From Sclerodactyla briareus (Eukaryota > Echinodermata > Holothuroidea > Dendrochirotida > Sclerodactylidae): DNA of 64,000 nucleotides. The notes under the pieces are model-generated. The model made no database searches and was not told the DNA's origin. It saw nothing but the letters and a program-made list of their open reading frames with translations. Positions 12,501 through 27,500 of the stretch are shown here, in pieces (position 1 is the stretch's first letter; each line of letters starts with the position of its first letter). The stretch spans positions 1 to 64,000 of the forward strand of contig JAODTK010005276.1 in the NCBI GenBank assembly GCA_026419785.1. Direction: 5' to 3'. A program made the position numbers and the translations under genes.

Positions 12501-15500
12501 CTTTTTGGGTTTACACACCTCCTAGATTGCCGGAAATGCCCCTCGGGGGACTGAGATGAACTGTTCATACTCACCCTATTCGGCTAGAAACAAAGTTCCT
12601 GCTCGTGATGGGATTACACTGAAAACAAAATTATCTTTGCACATCTTCCTGGAATATATTGAATCTAATGTGAGGGTTTGGGTTTGTCCTTCTCCACATA
12701 GGTATTCACGTATATATAAATCAACGCCATAGCGATGATTCATGACTCCTCTGGCCGTTCAGCCCTTACATTGAAGCCCACCCTGAACAACTTACATTCA
12801 ATTGTCACTGAAAATTAAAAACCAAAGTGGCCGTATTTTGTTATCAGTCAAAAGAAGGGGGAAAATTGAAGTGACAATCGGTTCATTTTTGAATAACTGA
12901 TGTGTTAGTGTAATTGACATGTGAATTTTTCTCCTTCACATATACAGGTCTGTTTCACTAACACTTGTGTGCGATACTAATACTATACTATAAATTTGAT
13001 CTTACTTCAAGTTGAAATATTTTAACTTTTTTTAATCGGAGCATAAATTTATCGGATGCGATAAATTTGGCGCAATGCCTGATAAACTTGCGTTAAAAAA
13101 AAATTAAAAAAAAAATCAAAAAAATACCATTCCCTGCAAAAGTAGGAAATGCCAAACAGCTATGGGGGAGTTTGGCGTTGATAGTGGGTTTTAAGTGATA
13201 AAATCCTGGGTTTTGATGAATGTAGTGGGTAGTGACGTACCGTGAAAGAATCCGCCTCTGAATGAGCTTCTCAACCCTATTTGCCGCCATGCTGAAGACC
13301 TACGGAACCATCATTCTAGTTCGCATCCATGATGCCCTCCCCATTAACCATAGTAACAGCGTGACCAGTGAGGTCTGGGGAGGTCGTGTTGCGTCGGCGA
13401 TCACCATTACATTTGACATGCAAATGCAGGAATATGTATTGGTAGTGAGTGGTTGGGGGGAGGGTGTTGTTGCTGTTTGAGATGGACAGGGTAGGATGGA
13501 GTTTTCCATAGGGTGAAGTTGATCCACAGCCTGACCTTCTTGACGGAAACTCCAGCCTAACCTCATGTGAAGAAACAGGCGGGGGAAAAAACGAAGAGGC
13601 AACGTAAAACGGCTGTGGGGGGGGGGGGGATTTTATGACGATCTGAAAACGCAAGGTTAATAATGTCTTGTAAGTTGAGTGAGGAAAATGTAGGATATAC
13701 AGTGGAGCTGTAGGCATTTTTTTTTACATGCTTGCTTCTGAGTATCGTCCCAAGCTCATTTCAGCTCAATGACTGAACTGAACTCAATTGACTGAATGCT
13801 TTCTTGGCACCCTCGATTTCGCCGTATATACTTCATAAACCGATACTAATTAATACAGGTGTCCAACACAAGGGCATGCTTGGATGGTGAGTCAGCTGCC
13901 TGTTCGTGAATCGTCAATTGCGCTTCCTTGGGCATCTGGCGCGCCTCCCGTGGACGATCCCGTCCACCGCGTCCTGTCTTCACGAGACCCCCTGGGTCAG
14001 GGCTGTCCGCCTGGGCGGCCGAGTAGCCTGATGTTGGCCAGCAACTGCGTCGGGTTTCCACAACAAAAACAAAAACCTCGAAGAGAGGGGGGGGGGGATG
14101 GACAGGCCTCAGCTGGTCCTGAGACTTGCTCCAGATAAGGTTGCGTGATTGGAAGCGGCGGTTGGATCAGCTACGTGCTTCCTTGGCATGCGCTCTCCAT
14201 GATTGCTTGTGTTTTTGGTCAGAATGAATCGTGAGGAAATTTATGTCTGGAATGAAGTTCAGTCTTGGCCAGAAAACGGTTCATCAGGTGCCGCCGGGCC
14301 TTTTTGCGCGTGATGTCTCCATGACCCGAGAAATTTAACTTTTCTTGTTTTGACTTCACAATGGGGGATAAACACTATTTTCGCGCCTCCTCAGTACTGA
14401 AAAGACCCCAGCTTCGAAATATGGTTACCCTGCCGCCTATTCCATCCAACACCGGCTGAAGGCGCCAAACTAGGGAAACTTGTGGCTTTTTCTCTCACCT
14501 AAAATCCCACTACTTTCTCCGTTGGTAATGGGCCGAGACGTCCCGATAAAATTATCGTACGACCATTTTTCGATATCGCCAAGTGTGAACACTACTCCCT
14601 CCGATAAATTTTAGCGTATCGACGTAGAGTCGCACAAGGGTGAACATCGCTTATAACCGTAACACCTTCATGTGTTCCGCTGCGAGATCATGATTGGCCT
14701 AGACGCCTTATTCTCTGACTGTGAACTGGCGCGTACCATGCATGGGAAAAGGCGACGACAATCGCCTGGAACCTCGTGCATGATCTCCATGCCAGGACAG
14801 TGAACACTTTTTGCAAGTGATATATGAAAGTATTACTTGGCAGCTTGCTGGGCGCCCCTTGTGCCGAAAGGTTTTGATACTGCGGTTAGCTCTTTTTCTG
14901 TCGTTCTTGCTGACAGTCTTTGTATGCAACGACCAGAACGATGTGACTGCAATCTATTCTCTAAGCGGAGCGGCCACCATGGTTGGCCGCTAGCGCACTC
15001 CAGACAGTTTTAGCTCTTTATAAACCCTCTTAGGTCGCCAAATGGAACTTGCCGGGCCTAATTGCAAAATCTGATGTGCCATTTTAGTAAAAAAGAATGT
15101 TGAAGAGTTTCACTCTGCGGATATGGGCAAATAATATAGCAAAACCAGCATTCTATCTGATTAGCGAAGTTACAATATGTGGTTACTGTTTACACCCTCG
15201 TTGTGAAATGTGGGGGATGATTTTGCTGGTTATCTAAACGGAGCCCAATCCTTGCTTGGCACGAATACGTTGAAAAAGGTCGATAAAATAAGGTCACTCT
15301 CAAATTTCAGAAAAGAGTACTTTTGGTACTTTACCATAAAGCTTGCGAATTTCTATGGGAGGCGCTGGAAGAGGGTGGGGCAGGGGGGTCGTGCAAAAAG
15401 TGATTTTTGGGGGCCCATCACAGTGATTGACTTTTTGCGGCCGATCGCCACCACGTGTGTGCGCGCGCTACATAATATCACACTTTACATGACTTCTCAT

Positions 15501-18500
15501 TCCACTATGAACACAGATGCTCATCCTCCCCCCATCTTTTGCAGCTTTTGTGAAACGATCCTGGGCATGTTGTTTTCAACTACTCATGGTCCCCAAACAC
15601 TCAATAAATTAGACATTAATAAAGCATTTGGTCCTGAGTCATTCTCCTATAGTCCCTCCTAGTTGCCCCCGAACTTGCGCTTCTCCTCAGCAAGCTTTAC
15701 CGCCTTTGTTATTCTATGGTCGTCTACCCGTCTGTGGGAAACATGCTCATGTCTGCCCGTCCCCCTAAAGGGTGACAATCCAACCCCCTCCATTACAGCC
15801 GATTGCCATCCACCACCAACCATCGGTCCCTCTCCAAGTTTGGACCTATAGACACAGTCATGTTTTGAACTTCTGAGTTCCTCTCTCATACAGTGACGCA
15901 CCAGTACGGTTCCGGCATGGCCGATCTTACTGGGGACCTACTAGCTTTTGTCACCAATCAGTTGGCCCAAGCCATTGAGTTTTTTCGGCTGCAAGTAGGT
16001 CATTTGCATGCCCTTGATATCTCTAAGCCCTTGAACCGTGGTTTGGCCGCCGGACTCCTTGCCAAATTAACTTCATTTGGTTTCAGACAGCAGCCCCCTT
16101 CTGACCTCTTGAACTGCCAGTTTTCTTACCGGTCCGCTCTAATCCTTGTTAGGGTTGATTGTGCCTCTCCGAGACCTTCCCTTCCTATCAATGCTGGTGT
16201 TCCCAAGGTTGTTTTTTCTCTCCTACACTGTTTCTCATTTTTTTATATCATTGATCTTCTTAGCTCTACCCATACTACCTCCTATAGTACTCACTCCTTT
16301 GCTGATGATTCTATCTACCCTTACCCACTCTCGTGCTTTTCCCTCTCCCCCCGCCCGGAAGCCGAACGATTTTGTCTACAACGTTCCCGAGGTGCCAATC
16401 AGCTGAACAATGATCTCATTCTATTTTGAACTGGGCACTGCTAATCTGGTTACCTTCACCATCTAAACCTCAGCACTTGCTGATGTCTGGTCGGCGTGTT
16501 TCTGATGCACCAATCCTATTTTCAGGTCTGACCATATCCCCTCCATCTACTTCTCTTAATACCTATGGTATGGAATCAGCAACAACCTTCCTGGAACTCC
16601 CCATATCAAGTCTATCGGCTACTAATGCTTCTAGAACGTTGGGGCGTCTTATTCCGCACAAGGAAATACTTCACCCACAACAGCTACTTCTGCTTTACAA
16701 GCCCAAATTCGCTCCTATGGAATAAGGTTGCCATATTTGGGGTGGGGCTTCGCCATCCTCTCCGCAGTGTGCCATTGATCGTATCCAGAGAAAAGTCATT
16801 CGTCTCTCAACGATGACATCTTACCTCCTCCTTGAATCTCTATCCCATCGCAGATCGTATCCTCTCTGCCTCCTTTACCTTACTTTCAGGTCAATGTCTC
16901 TGAGCTTGGGGGATGCTTGTTCCTCCCTTTACGCGAGGTTACTCGGCCATACTCGCTCTTCTTCTTTCCGCACGCCTTTTCGTTGCATCTTCCCGTCCCA
17001 TCGCACCGAACCTATGCTCGCTCCCTTTTTTCCTCGCACTTCGGCGTGCCTGGACTAGTCTTCCTCGGGATGTATTCCTTCCTCCTGATTTACCTCCAGC
17101 GGTTCAAGAGTAGATTACAAGCTGATCTCTCCTCTTCTTTTGTTTCTTGTGCTTGGTGGGTGTTGCCTTTTTGGTTTAGGCAATTATGGTTCGCCGTTTT
17201 CTTCCTCCATGTCACTTTGTTTAAAAAAAAAAAAAAAAAACAAAAAAAAACGGTCGTGATATAGTCAGGAACCAGGCACTTCCCACTGGTCGCGTGCCTT
17301 TTGAAGTAAAGCTATAATAACACCCCTAACATATACAAAACTTTTTTATTTCCGGGAATTAGTCTCGCACTGTTTCAGTTGATAAGCTTCTGCTACAAAT
17401 CCGCCTTTTTACACCTCAATGATCAGTTGAAAGGCTTCTGTAATTACAATAACTTCTTTCCACTCTCTCTAGTTATGCAATCGCAGAGAATACCATGGGT
17501 TTACCAATGATGGGGTTTCAGATGGGCATATTGCCGCTGCCGAATTTTTGAGAAAGTGTTCTCCGTTGCAAAATCATTCAAATGACCTGAATTTTAATGG
17601 AAAGAAAAATTCGTATACCCAACAGTATGTCCATACAAATATCTCTTATGCCGAAGCAGAGCGGCAACACCACTGGTTGCCGTCGAAGCTTAGGAATAGC
17701 GTCAAGTCAGGTCGCTTATATCTCGGTTGAGCCCCAGATGTACATTTTTCATGTAATAAATTGAAACTTAACTTGAAAATTAACAATTAAAAGGAATTTC
17801 CCTCTTAGCGCCACTGTTGTTCAAAACGGCTTGATACTATCTAATGGAATTGGCAACCATTAGTTGCCGCCGTGCGCAGCGTACTAGCAAAATTTTTCGA
17901 AATTAGGATCTTTTCAATGCCAATGGTGATCTCCAGATAGCTATTTTCGTAATATCTCAATATAAACTGAATTTCAACTATTCCACACGATGTTCTTGCG
18001 ATTTCGATGCTATCCGAGCGGAAGCACACAATTGGTTGCCGCGCACGTATCCAATCAATGGCCATTCTCAATAACGAAATCAGAAATTAACTTTCCAAAT
18101 TAGAATGACTTCCACTTGGCCTCTCATGGTTATCATGCGAATTTGAGTCTTTAATTGCGAAGCGCATAATACCATAGTTTCTCCTGCGCAGCGTAGCGAT
18201 TCTATTATTGGGATCTTTTACAGATGAACAAATGGAGTGCCATATATGCATTTTTATGTGTGAATAAAATGAGCTTTACAAATGAAAGTGGTTGTATATA
18301 ACCCAAGCCGTACTATGCACAATTCTACAATGAAAAAGTTGCATGTTCGTCAGGCGCCTATGTGAGGGCCAGATACCATTTTTCATATTAATAATTAAAA
18401 TAAACTCACACACACACAACAAACAATCAAGACTTAGCAGTTCATGCATTTGCTGATGCGAATCGGACTGAGGATTTTTATTAGTCGGGGATCCTATAGT

Positions 18501-21500
18501 ACAACGCGCCTGATAAATGGGTTCGCGGTTGGTTTAAACGGGTGTAACGTTGTACAATTTTAAGCTGATTTTGCAAGCGCGGTGGCAATAATGAGAGCAG
18601 AGTATGGTCCATCTTTCAACGAGGGCCTGTCAACATCAGTTATGTGAAATTGATTCAAAACTCACTCCTCATAGCGGGTACTTTGTGCGGCATCCACCAA
18701 ATCATCAATAACCCCATTACTTCATCATCATTACCACCCCATTAATCCGTACATCATTGTAATTTTTCACAGCTGCGGTAAGCAGCTCCAAGTCATCACG
18801 TCCTCGTCCGTTCGTTCGTTCGTTAGTTCTTCGTTTCTTGCCGTCCAATCTGCTTCTCACATTCACTCCTACGTGAGCCTACAGCGATCAGGTTAAAACT
18901 CGTAGGTGGATGAAGCATGCCACTGACTAATTTTTGTGTGATTACATTTCTGGGTATATCCCATTATTCACCCCCCCATTATTCTTCGCAGGTTTCCATC
19001 TCGAGTGAAACAACGCTCAGGATCCTATAATTTCCTTTTATTCGATTTCGCGAACCTTCAGTCCCCGGGGACCCTTTATCAATTACCGTCTCGCGGACCT
19101 TCGTATCTCTCGCGGACCCTTTTTCAATTTCAGTCTCATCCCACACTGACTTTCCGTCTCGTGAACCTTTTTTGTCATTTTCATCCTCGCGAACCTTCGT
19201 CTTCGTGGACCTTCGTATCGTGGGCGTAACGTGCTAATAATCTGGGGTAATCTTTCAAAGTGACACCTTTCAACATTTTTTCAACTGAAATCGACCTATC
19301 GATGTTTACAATCAGGCCCTGTAGATGCCATTTCCGGCAATCCAGGAGGTATAACCAGCAAATATCAACCTAGTTGTACGTCTGCTATTCGAAACTGATC
19401 GACGCCCCTGATGCCGCTATTATTTCGTGACTTCGTACTATGGTATCCCGATCAGTTGAATATATGGGTGCGTTTTAGAGTCGACTGTTTGCTGTTAGAA
19501 ATTACGTCCTTTGCCTTCATAAAGCGACCTGAGTGCTGCCGTGTAAGTGACGCCATTACGTCATCTAACAGAGCTAGCAGTCTCCGGAGACGATAGTTAA
19601 GCACGCCCATATATGAGCCGTCAGCAATGTTTTCGATTTTCACTCGTCACCGTCTGATAGCAGCAGTCAGTACTAGTTGCTGCAACGAACAGCTAATAAC
19701 ACGCTCCCCAAAAGTTGCAATACGCGCCGTTTCCCGTCGAGTCGTCGCGGTAAAATATCTAACAGCTCACAGTCGACTAACACGCACTCCATAGTACTTG
19801 GTAGCTAGGGCTTAATTTAGCCTACATCGTTGTCATATGTATCAGCCTTATCCGCTTATGTTCCCTGTTCCCTTATGTTCCCGCCATTTATATTGTTATG
19901 GTAGGCGAACAGCACGAACATCGGTCCCCCCCAGGGTGACAGTGCGAGTGCATTATTCTTTAGAACATACCTGGCCAACTCTTTAAAATCGGATGAAAAT
20001 AACATTGAATGCAGTTATCCACCTCTTACAGGTTAGTTGATCATGACTATCTACAGCGGGCAATATATACCGACACTTTTTTCTTTCAACCCGTGGGACC
20101 AACAATACGCTGATTGATATCTCTTGGGCATCGACGGGAGAACATATATTACAATACATCGAGAGCGAAGTGACGGAGAAATTACATAGAAGAAATCTAA
20201 CAATACACGCACGAACACTGGATTCCATCACAAGAAAATGGCACTGAATTGGAAGAAATGTAAATCTGTAGGAAGTGTGTAAGAACCGAAGAAGACATCA
20301 AGAATAATTGGTAAACCCAAACACTGCTTTCCAAACACTCTATCAACAGACTTTCATAGCCGACGAATCAGTACAAGCATCAACTCTCCGGATTTTTTCG
20401 ATGTCCCTTATACAGAGATTTTTCTGTATCATTGTGAACCGTGGGTACACCTAATAATCTCATATCCAAAAATTGACACTTTCCACAGAATCTACTCCGC
20501 ATGTTCTCAACATCAGATGGACCAATAACCATTGGACGACGAAACTTCTAGGATTGGACCAATCAAATCCCTTGTCTTCCGTAGTAGCACATAGACGTTT
20601 GAGATTTTTTTTGGTCAGGTCGCGGACTCCAAGAAGAAGCTCCAGCGAGATCGCTCTGAGAGAATCGTTGAACATACTACTAAGCCCGTTTGGGAGACTG
20701 TGACTAATTTGCTCGGAAAAATCAAATCGCAATACAGGGACATCACATTAACAGTTTCGAGGACTGTAAGCAATAAACTTGCGCAGATCGTGATACGTGC
20801 GGAGATTGATCACTGAGCATGTCGAATAGACGAGACTCAACTTACAACTACTACTATGCGTGTGTCGGCTGTTGTGGGCGTCGCGCGTTCATTTTTACAG
20901 GAATTCAGATTGTTGTTTATTTTGGCGTCATAGATTGATTCCTCTCTATGTTTCCTGGCGGTCTTGAGTCGTGTGGTTGTTGTTTTCCCGATTTGGTGCG
21001 CGTTTTCTTATTATTGAGTTTATTAGGTTTGATTGCGATATTAGATAGTTCACATATTAGATCATCCTCTGGTCGTTAGTTCGGTTAAATTCTCGGTCCG
21101 TCTTCCTTCAGATCCCCGTATCTTTTAGGAAGGTATTCGCTAGCTTGCCCGATAATGTCCAGGTTATATTGGCCGCCATTTATCGTCGATATAGTTTCCG
21201 ACTAGATCCAGGCTCCCCCTAACAGATTTACATAATTAAGAAGTTGTAATCAATCATCCGATGAAAATACCAAAGTGGTACACTCATAACCTATGTTGCT
21301 TTCCACCTGTAAGAACGTGCACTGGCGGACAAAAATCGAAATCGGAAACGCACGGGATATCGGAAGCTAAATTTAATATCAGGAAAATTCAGGAAAGCAT
21401 AACGAAGGACGGATCGAACTACAACAGCAAACAGGACTTGCATCATATGCTGAGTGAGCCAGCGTGGATACTCTGAGTGGGATGATAGGCGACGTCATGC

Positions 21501-24500
21501 GTCCGGCCCGGCTTGTTTCCCTTCCCCCACGAAAAATGTATAGGCCAGGGCGCCACTACGCCGTTGTAAAGTTGTGCGGTTGAAGGCAGATTTCCATACT
21601 CTTTTCCCCCGGCAACTGGTTTGGACTCTAACCATTGACTGTGCTGAGAATAGGCGCGGTAGTGCTGCTCACTTTTCGCCACAGAGAAAATATATTGAAT
21701 ATAATTAGAATATATTAGAATATATAGACCTTATATGCCATAATACCAGTTACTAGCGAATGGGTATTGTCATTCGACAATCAGACTAGCGTTCATGTCC
21801 ACACGGTTCATTGTCCTTTCGTCGCGCCAACCATTAGTGGCTAAACACTTAGATAGTGGGGTCAACATTTTACTTATTTTGCCTATACCCCCAGATCAAA
21901 TCGATTAATGAGTGGGTTGCATGGCGACAAACCGCTTACACGTATCCAGACCCTCCCCATGTGCTAGTGTGGTATTTAACCCGGGGTATTCGTCCTCGGG
22001 GGTATTTCCCGGGGGGTAAATGTCCGGTTGGTTATTGTCCTCGGGGGTACTTGTCTTCGGGGGTGATTGTCGGGGGGGTACTTGTCATGGGAGGGGTTGT
22101 TGTCCGCCTTGGGGTGTATTTTGTTTGGGTGGGAATTGTACGGGTGGTAATTGTCCGGGAGGTTGTTGTCCTTGGGGGCATTTGTCTTCGGGGGTGATTG
22201 TCGGTGGTATACTGTCTGGGTGGGATTTGTCCGGGAGGCTATTGTCCGGTTGGGACTTATCTGGGAGGTTTTTAGATCCAAGGTAGAACCGATCCGGGGG
22301 GTAGTTGTCCGGGGGGTAGCTGCCCCGTCAACCAAATTTCACAACCCGAGCAACTAACCATTCTGCTAAATCTGTTTCACACGTTTTTCAGACTTTTACC
22401 TCTGGTTAACTCAGATGACTTCTCTGACCTGACCCCAAACAATAAGGTTCATGTACTGCCAATCATGGGGAACACCCATCCCCAGTGGAATTCAACCCAT
22501 CCGGTGGGGTCCGGTTAGCGTGTTCACAAGACAAAATGGTTGCCAGTCCTTACCGGTTCCTTGAATCAGAGTAATACTGTATATATTGCTATATAGGTCT
22601 CGATATTATATTCAGACCCTTCTCATCTGACATCAAGGTAAAGACCTGTGCACGTTATACCACCAATTCTCCTGGGCGACTCTGCTTATACTGACCACTC
22701 CTTCCAGACTAACTTACTGCACCAACCGACTCTGGCACACTAGACATGGTCCGTGGTTGCTAAGGGAGTCACACACTCCAGAGTTGCTGTAAAATTCATA
22801 ACAGATCGCTGAAGAAAAACAAAAAACATCCCTCTCTCCAGTCTCCATATATGATACAGGTCAATATTAGACACATACCAAGTATGAGCTTCTATCTAGC
22901 AGGCCAGAGTTAAGGGGAAAAAAATCCCAAAAATCAAACCCAACATAACCAGAAGTATTGCAATCCCCTCAAATCACAGGATTCGAACCATCAGATGATA
23001 AATGTCCTAGCCACAGGTGCCTGTGAGTGAGTTTGAATTGAAGTACAAAAGTCCAGTCATATTCCGTGACCATTGGCCGTTAAGAATAATTTGGACTTGG
23101 AGACCTACACCAGACAGGTCAGCCACCCTGTGTGTACTAGGGGGTCGCTTTCTTGCTGTGGGCATGTCCTTGACTGTGCTTCGTCGCCCTCTGCGCTCCG
23201 CCACAGCATCGTAGTGCGATGACCCTGGTCTGTCGTCCTTCCTGTACCGGACCACCGTTGCCAAACAGAACCCTTGCTGACCAAGCTTCGCCGACATTCC
23301 TGCAGGGAGAGATCAGTATTAGTGGGATAAAAAGAAACAATCCCCCTAGTGGAGGGGGGGCAACTAAGGTTAGTAGCTACCTAGAAGAGTGGCGGGGTGG
23401 GGGGGGCAATAAAGTTTGGATTCTCAGCCCGTTGCCAGTTAGTTGCCCTAATCCACCACTCATGCTGTCGAGTGTTCTGGAGCTGGTCCGAGCTGGATAA
23501 GATTTCTCCTGACTGCCCCTCCCCCCAATTGCGAGGTGCCAAGCATGCGTTCTTTGGATCTTGTTTTCACCGTACAAGGAAGATCAATGCATTGTTTTTT
23601 GGTAACAGCAGTGGGTGACTCCAGGGAACACTGGACTGGCCTCCCCACTTTCACGCCATGATCCAGACTGGCAAGAATTAGATGTCGTTCAATTTTGGGA
23701 ATTGAGGACTCCTGATATTAACATGCAGAAAAAGTAATGTAGGTGTATCACCTTCAAGATGAGAACATCTAAACCCAAATTTCATCAACATTTGGGGGTG
23801 TATTAATCATCCGCAACCTCTTTGGTGATAAGGGACATGCTTCGAGAATCCCTCCCCCTCCCAACCCGTCCCTACCCTTGTTTAATTTCCACTAATAGTT
23901 GAGATGTCCCAGATGTTAAAATGGTGCATGGTGCGCTATATCATGATAATAACTACTTGTTCTTATATAGCGCTTTTCAGGTTGAGACTTGTCACGGTGC
24001 TTTACAGATATTACCCCTGATCATCATTGCCTTGTCCACACCTGTACTATACAGCACGCACTGCTTGCTGTCTCCCTGAGCACCATTTCAGTACATCACT
24101 TCATCATGTTCCCCCCCGGGACTTCCCAATTTCAAGCAGCCACATACTTCGCTCCATAATCTTCACACTCACTCACACGGTCCCACTTTAACACGTGGGT
24201 GTCATGGACCTTTCAAGAGACCTGCCTTGTCCAACAGCACTGCGGAAAAAGTCCTCGGGCTTCCAATGGGCTCCGAACTCGCTCATGGGGTTTGCAGTCT
24301 GGAGCTCTACACTTAGCTAATCCTCCCCTTTATTTTTTTTCACAGCCCCCCCCCCCTCCCCAGGGAGTGTGAGTTTAGTACCAGAGTATACAGAACACTC
24401 ACATGTCCCCACGTATACAGTAGCACAGGTCTTCTCTGGGTACCCGTCTTGGTCTGGATTGATGTAGTCCACGGTCCGTTGAACCTTCTTCCCGATCAGC

Positions 24501-27500
24501 TTCTTCCTCGGACTCCCTGGCCTCAACATGTACGGGATGTCGTACCGGGGCGTATCCTGCGGTCCTGTCGCGATATCATGAAATATTACAATGATCTCCC
24601 TTTCTTAAAATTTGATAGTTTTTTTGACCGAACCTTGAAGCTCAGAAGCGCAATATGTAGACCTCGCTGTCCAAAAATAGGAGGGCATGGATGCAGGTTG
24701 GCCATCTGGATTTGCGTTATTGCCACAGATATATTACTCGCTGGGTGTGAGATGCGTTGCAGGTACATATGGGATATTGATATGTGGAAATAGATTACAA
24801 TCCTCAACCTTTTAATCAGTCCAGATTTTTTTACTCCCTGAAACCACTGGAGTATCGGGCTGGGACTGGGTTAAATAACCGACACCCACGCGCCATTCTA
24901 ATTTATTGTTTTCCCTACTCCAATGCTCATGCAGAAACCTTTGTTTTTCACCTACGCTAAATTCATGACTTCCAACTGTGTAGAGTCCCGCTATTGTATA
25001 TCCGAATCAACACAGTAGCGTCCACAACCTTAATCCGAGTTGCAGTCAACAGCAGACTTGCAACATTTGATTAGCGGGTCCTAACCTTGGCAATTACTCA
25101 ATTTGGCCAATGAATACTCCCCCGCAGTTGCAGATTGTCACGTTTTAGAGATAGTTATGTCCTCGTTGTTTTTTTCCATAGATTCTAGACTTGTTAGTCT
25201 TAGGCTCATTCTGCAAGTTCTAAGGTTTCAAATTCATTCATTCCATATATTTGTTTTCTTTCTTCACAAGAAGACTCTCCAAACTGTACGTAAGATTTAC
25301 ATAATGGTCCAGGTGACTGGCAACCCTAGGGTAGCAGATTCACAATACCTGTTCTTCTTTTCTATGGGGTTAGTCAGTCAGTGCCTGAAGATCCGACTGG
25401 ACTGTTCCTATCAGTCGGCCCTAGTAGATGTTATGTGCAAAGTTCTTCTATAGGTTGTTTAGGGTATGACTGTAACTCTGGTTGCCAACTCCACTCTGGG
25501 TTGCTCCGCGCCGAAAGGGGCCCCTGACCTTGGCTGCCTGAATGCTGGCTAGGTTGATCCTCCGGAGTCCCGATGTCGTCTTTGTCAAGAGATCGTCATT
25601 GACCACTTCAGAACCACCTGATGCGCGAAGAATATTAACAGGAATTACAACTGTCTTTGGATCGGGTTTTTTGTGGCAGAACCTTAACAACCACCGAACA
25701 ATGGACACAGTCTTTCAAGCAGTCCATGACACCTACTTGTCCTCACGCATATCAAGCCCCTTTCATCTCCACACCGATGTATCATATCACTATCTAATTA
25801 TTGCATCAGACAATTTTTTTAGTGAGTCATGCACCACCTCAACGTGCCGCTTTTTTCCACAGTTTTGCTACCAGAAACTGCTCTCTAATATGACAATTTC
25901 ATTAAGTATTAACTGATTGATTTGCAGAAGCGTCGGGAGAAGTGATCACAAAAATGGATAACCGGCCCCTGCAATTCATGAAACCGTCCGGTTTCAGAAA
26001 ACAAAGCCCATTCCTCCCACTATGTTTACCTATTTTATTGTGATTGATAGTTCAGATTTTACATTACAACATCTTCAAGATCCCAACCCACATGGACCTT
26101 GCTATGTATTCACTGTGCCAGCGCTCTTTGTTGCTATCATAATATTCGTCAAGACGGATCCGATTCTGGCAGCCATGCTGTGCTGCGGGGTCCGAATAGG
26201 CACAGGTCCACTGCCTCGGTCGTGGCAGACCTCAGACTCTGTTAGGTAATCCTGGCTGGAACGGTCTAAATACCCAGGACGCGTGCCGGGGGGATGGGGG
26301 GGGGGGAAATAGCTCATTAACGGGAAAGACACTGATGTCGGGAAAGATACCGATAAGTGTTGGGTAATAATTGATAGAAAACCCTTGCAAGGATCACAGC
26401 CCCTCATTCGGGGTCAAAGAACAGACCCCCACAGGAAATGTTGTATGGGGCGTGGTGTGGTTTGCATGTTGTGGGCATACAGACACAATAAGACAACCAC
26501 TAATGTTTTTTACTTTTATTATGTTGATAGTTTCGATTTTAACTTACAGCTTCAAAGATCCCACGCACATGGACCTTGCTATTTGTATTTCAACTTGTGC
26601 ACACGCTCTTTGTTGCTATCATATATCTCAGACGGTCTCGATTCTGGCAGCCATGCATGTGGCTGCGGGGTTTCCGAAGGAGGGCACATGCCCCACGGCC
26701 TCGGTCGGTGGCATACATACAGAATCGCTAGTGTAATCCTGGCTGTAAATGGCTAATACCCAGGACCTCGGTGCCGGGGGGAAGGGGGGGGGGTGAAATA
26801 GCTGCATTAACGGGAAAGACACTGATGTCGGGACGATAACCGGATAATTGTGGGGAAGAATTGATATAAACGCCTTGCAAGGATCACAGCAAGCTCATTC
26901 GGGGTCAAAAACACCCCCACATAATGTTGTATGGGGCTTGTGTGGTTTGCATGTTTGGTTGGCATGAAGACACTCCCCCCTAGTGTGCTGTCACGTTTAA
27001 ACTTTTGAACGTTTAAAAACGAACGGTCGGGGCCGTTTAAATGGTACTGAATGTGACTAAACGTTTAAACGGATTTTTAAATATGGTTCGTCTTTTGAGT
27101 GGAGTTTCCTGTTAAGCGCCGCAAACTTTTCAATTACATAATCACGCGAAACGGCGAACGACCGAAGAATATACCGCGATCATGGGATATTAAGGCTTAC
27201 ATACATATCCATAGTGAATAAACTGACTTAAAGTGGTGGGAGTATATCTCGCCTCGGGTTCCTAGAGAATAATTATACATAAGGTAGCGACCGATGAATG
27301 GACCTGCCATCACCGGGCGCTTTTTAGTCAGCGCTCATTCGCTCACACTAGTAAAAAGTTTTTTGAACTGAGCACTGAAAAATGATCCTTCCCTTACATT
27401 CGGTGGTTAATCGTTGACCGCGATCTCAATTCAATAGTTCTTTAACAATCCTTCCACAAACTCGAATAAACAACTAGCAACGTGGCACACGTACTTTCGT

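Noticed and set aside
12490..19360. Possible outer inverted pair (CTCCTAGATTGCCGGAAATG and its inverse) enclosing a 6.9-kb element
   Set aside because: Only about 25 bp match, flanks do not align and no target duplication is present.
22020..22286. CRISPR-like regularity in the GTCCGGGGGG array
   Set aside because: Unit is 14-16 bp with no unique spacers, in a eukaryotic intron; a plain minisatellite.
21856..22357. Gly/Cys-rich and Pro/Thr-rich frames of 68-119 residues
   Set aside because: By-products of the GGGGGGTAATTGTCCG minisatellite on both strands.
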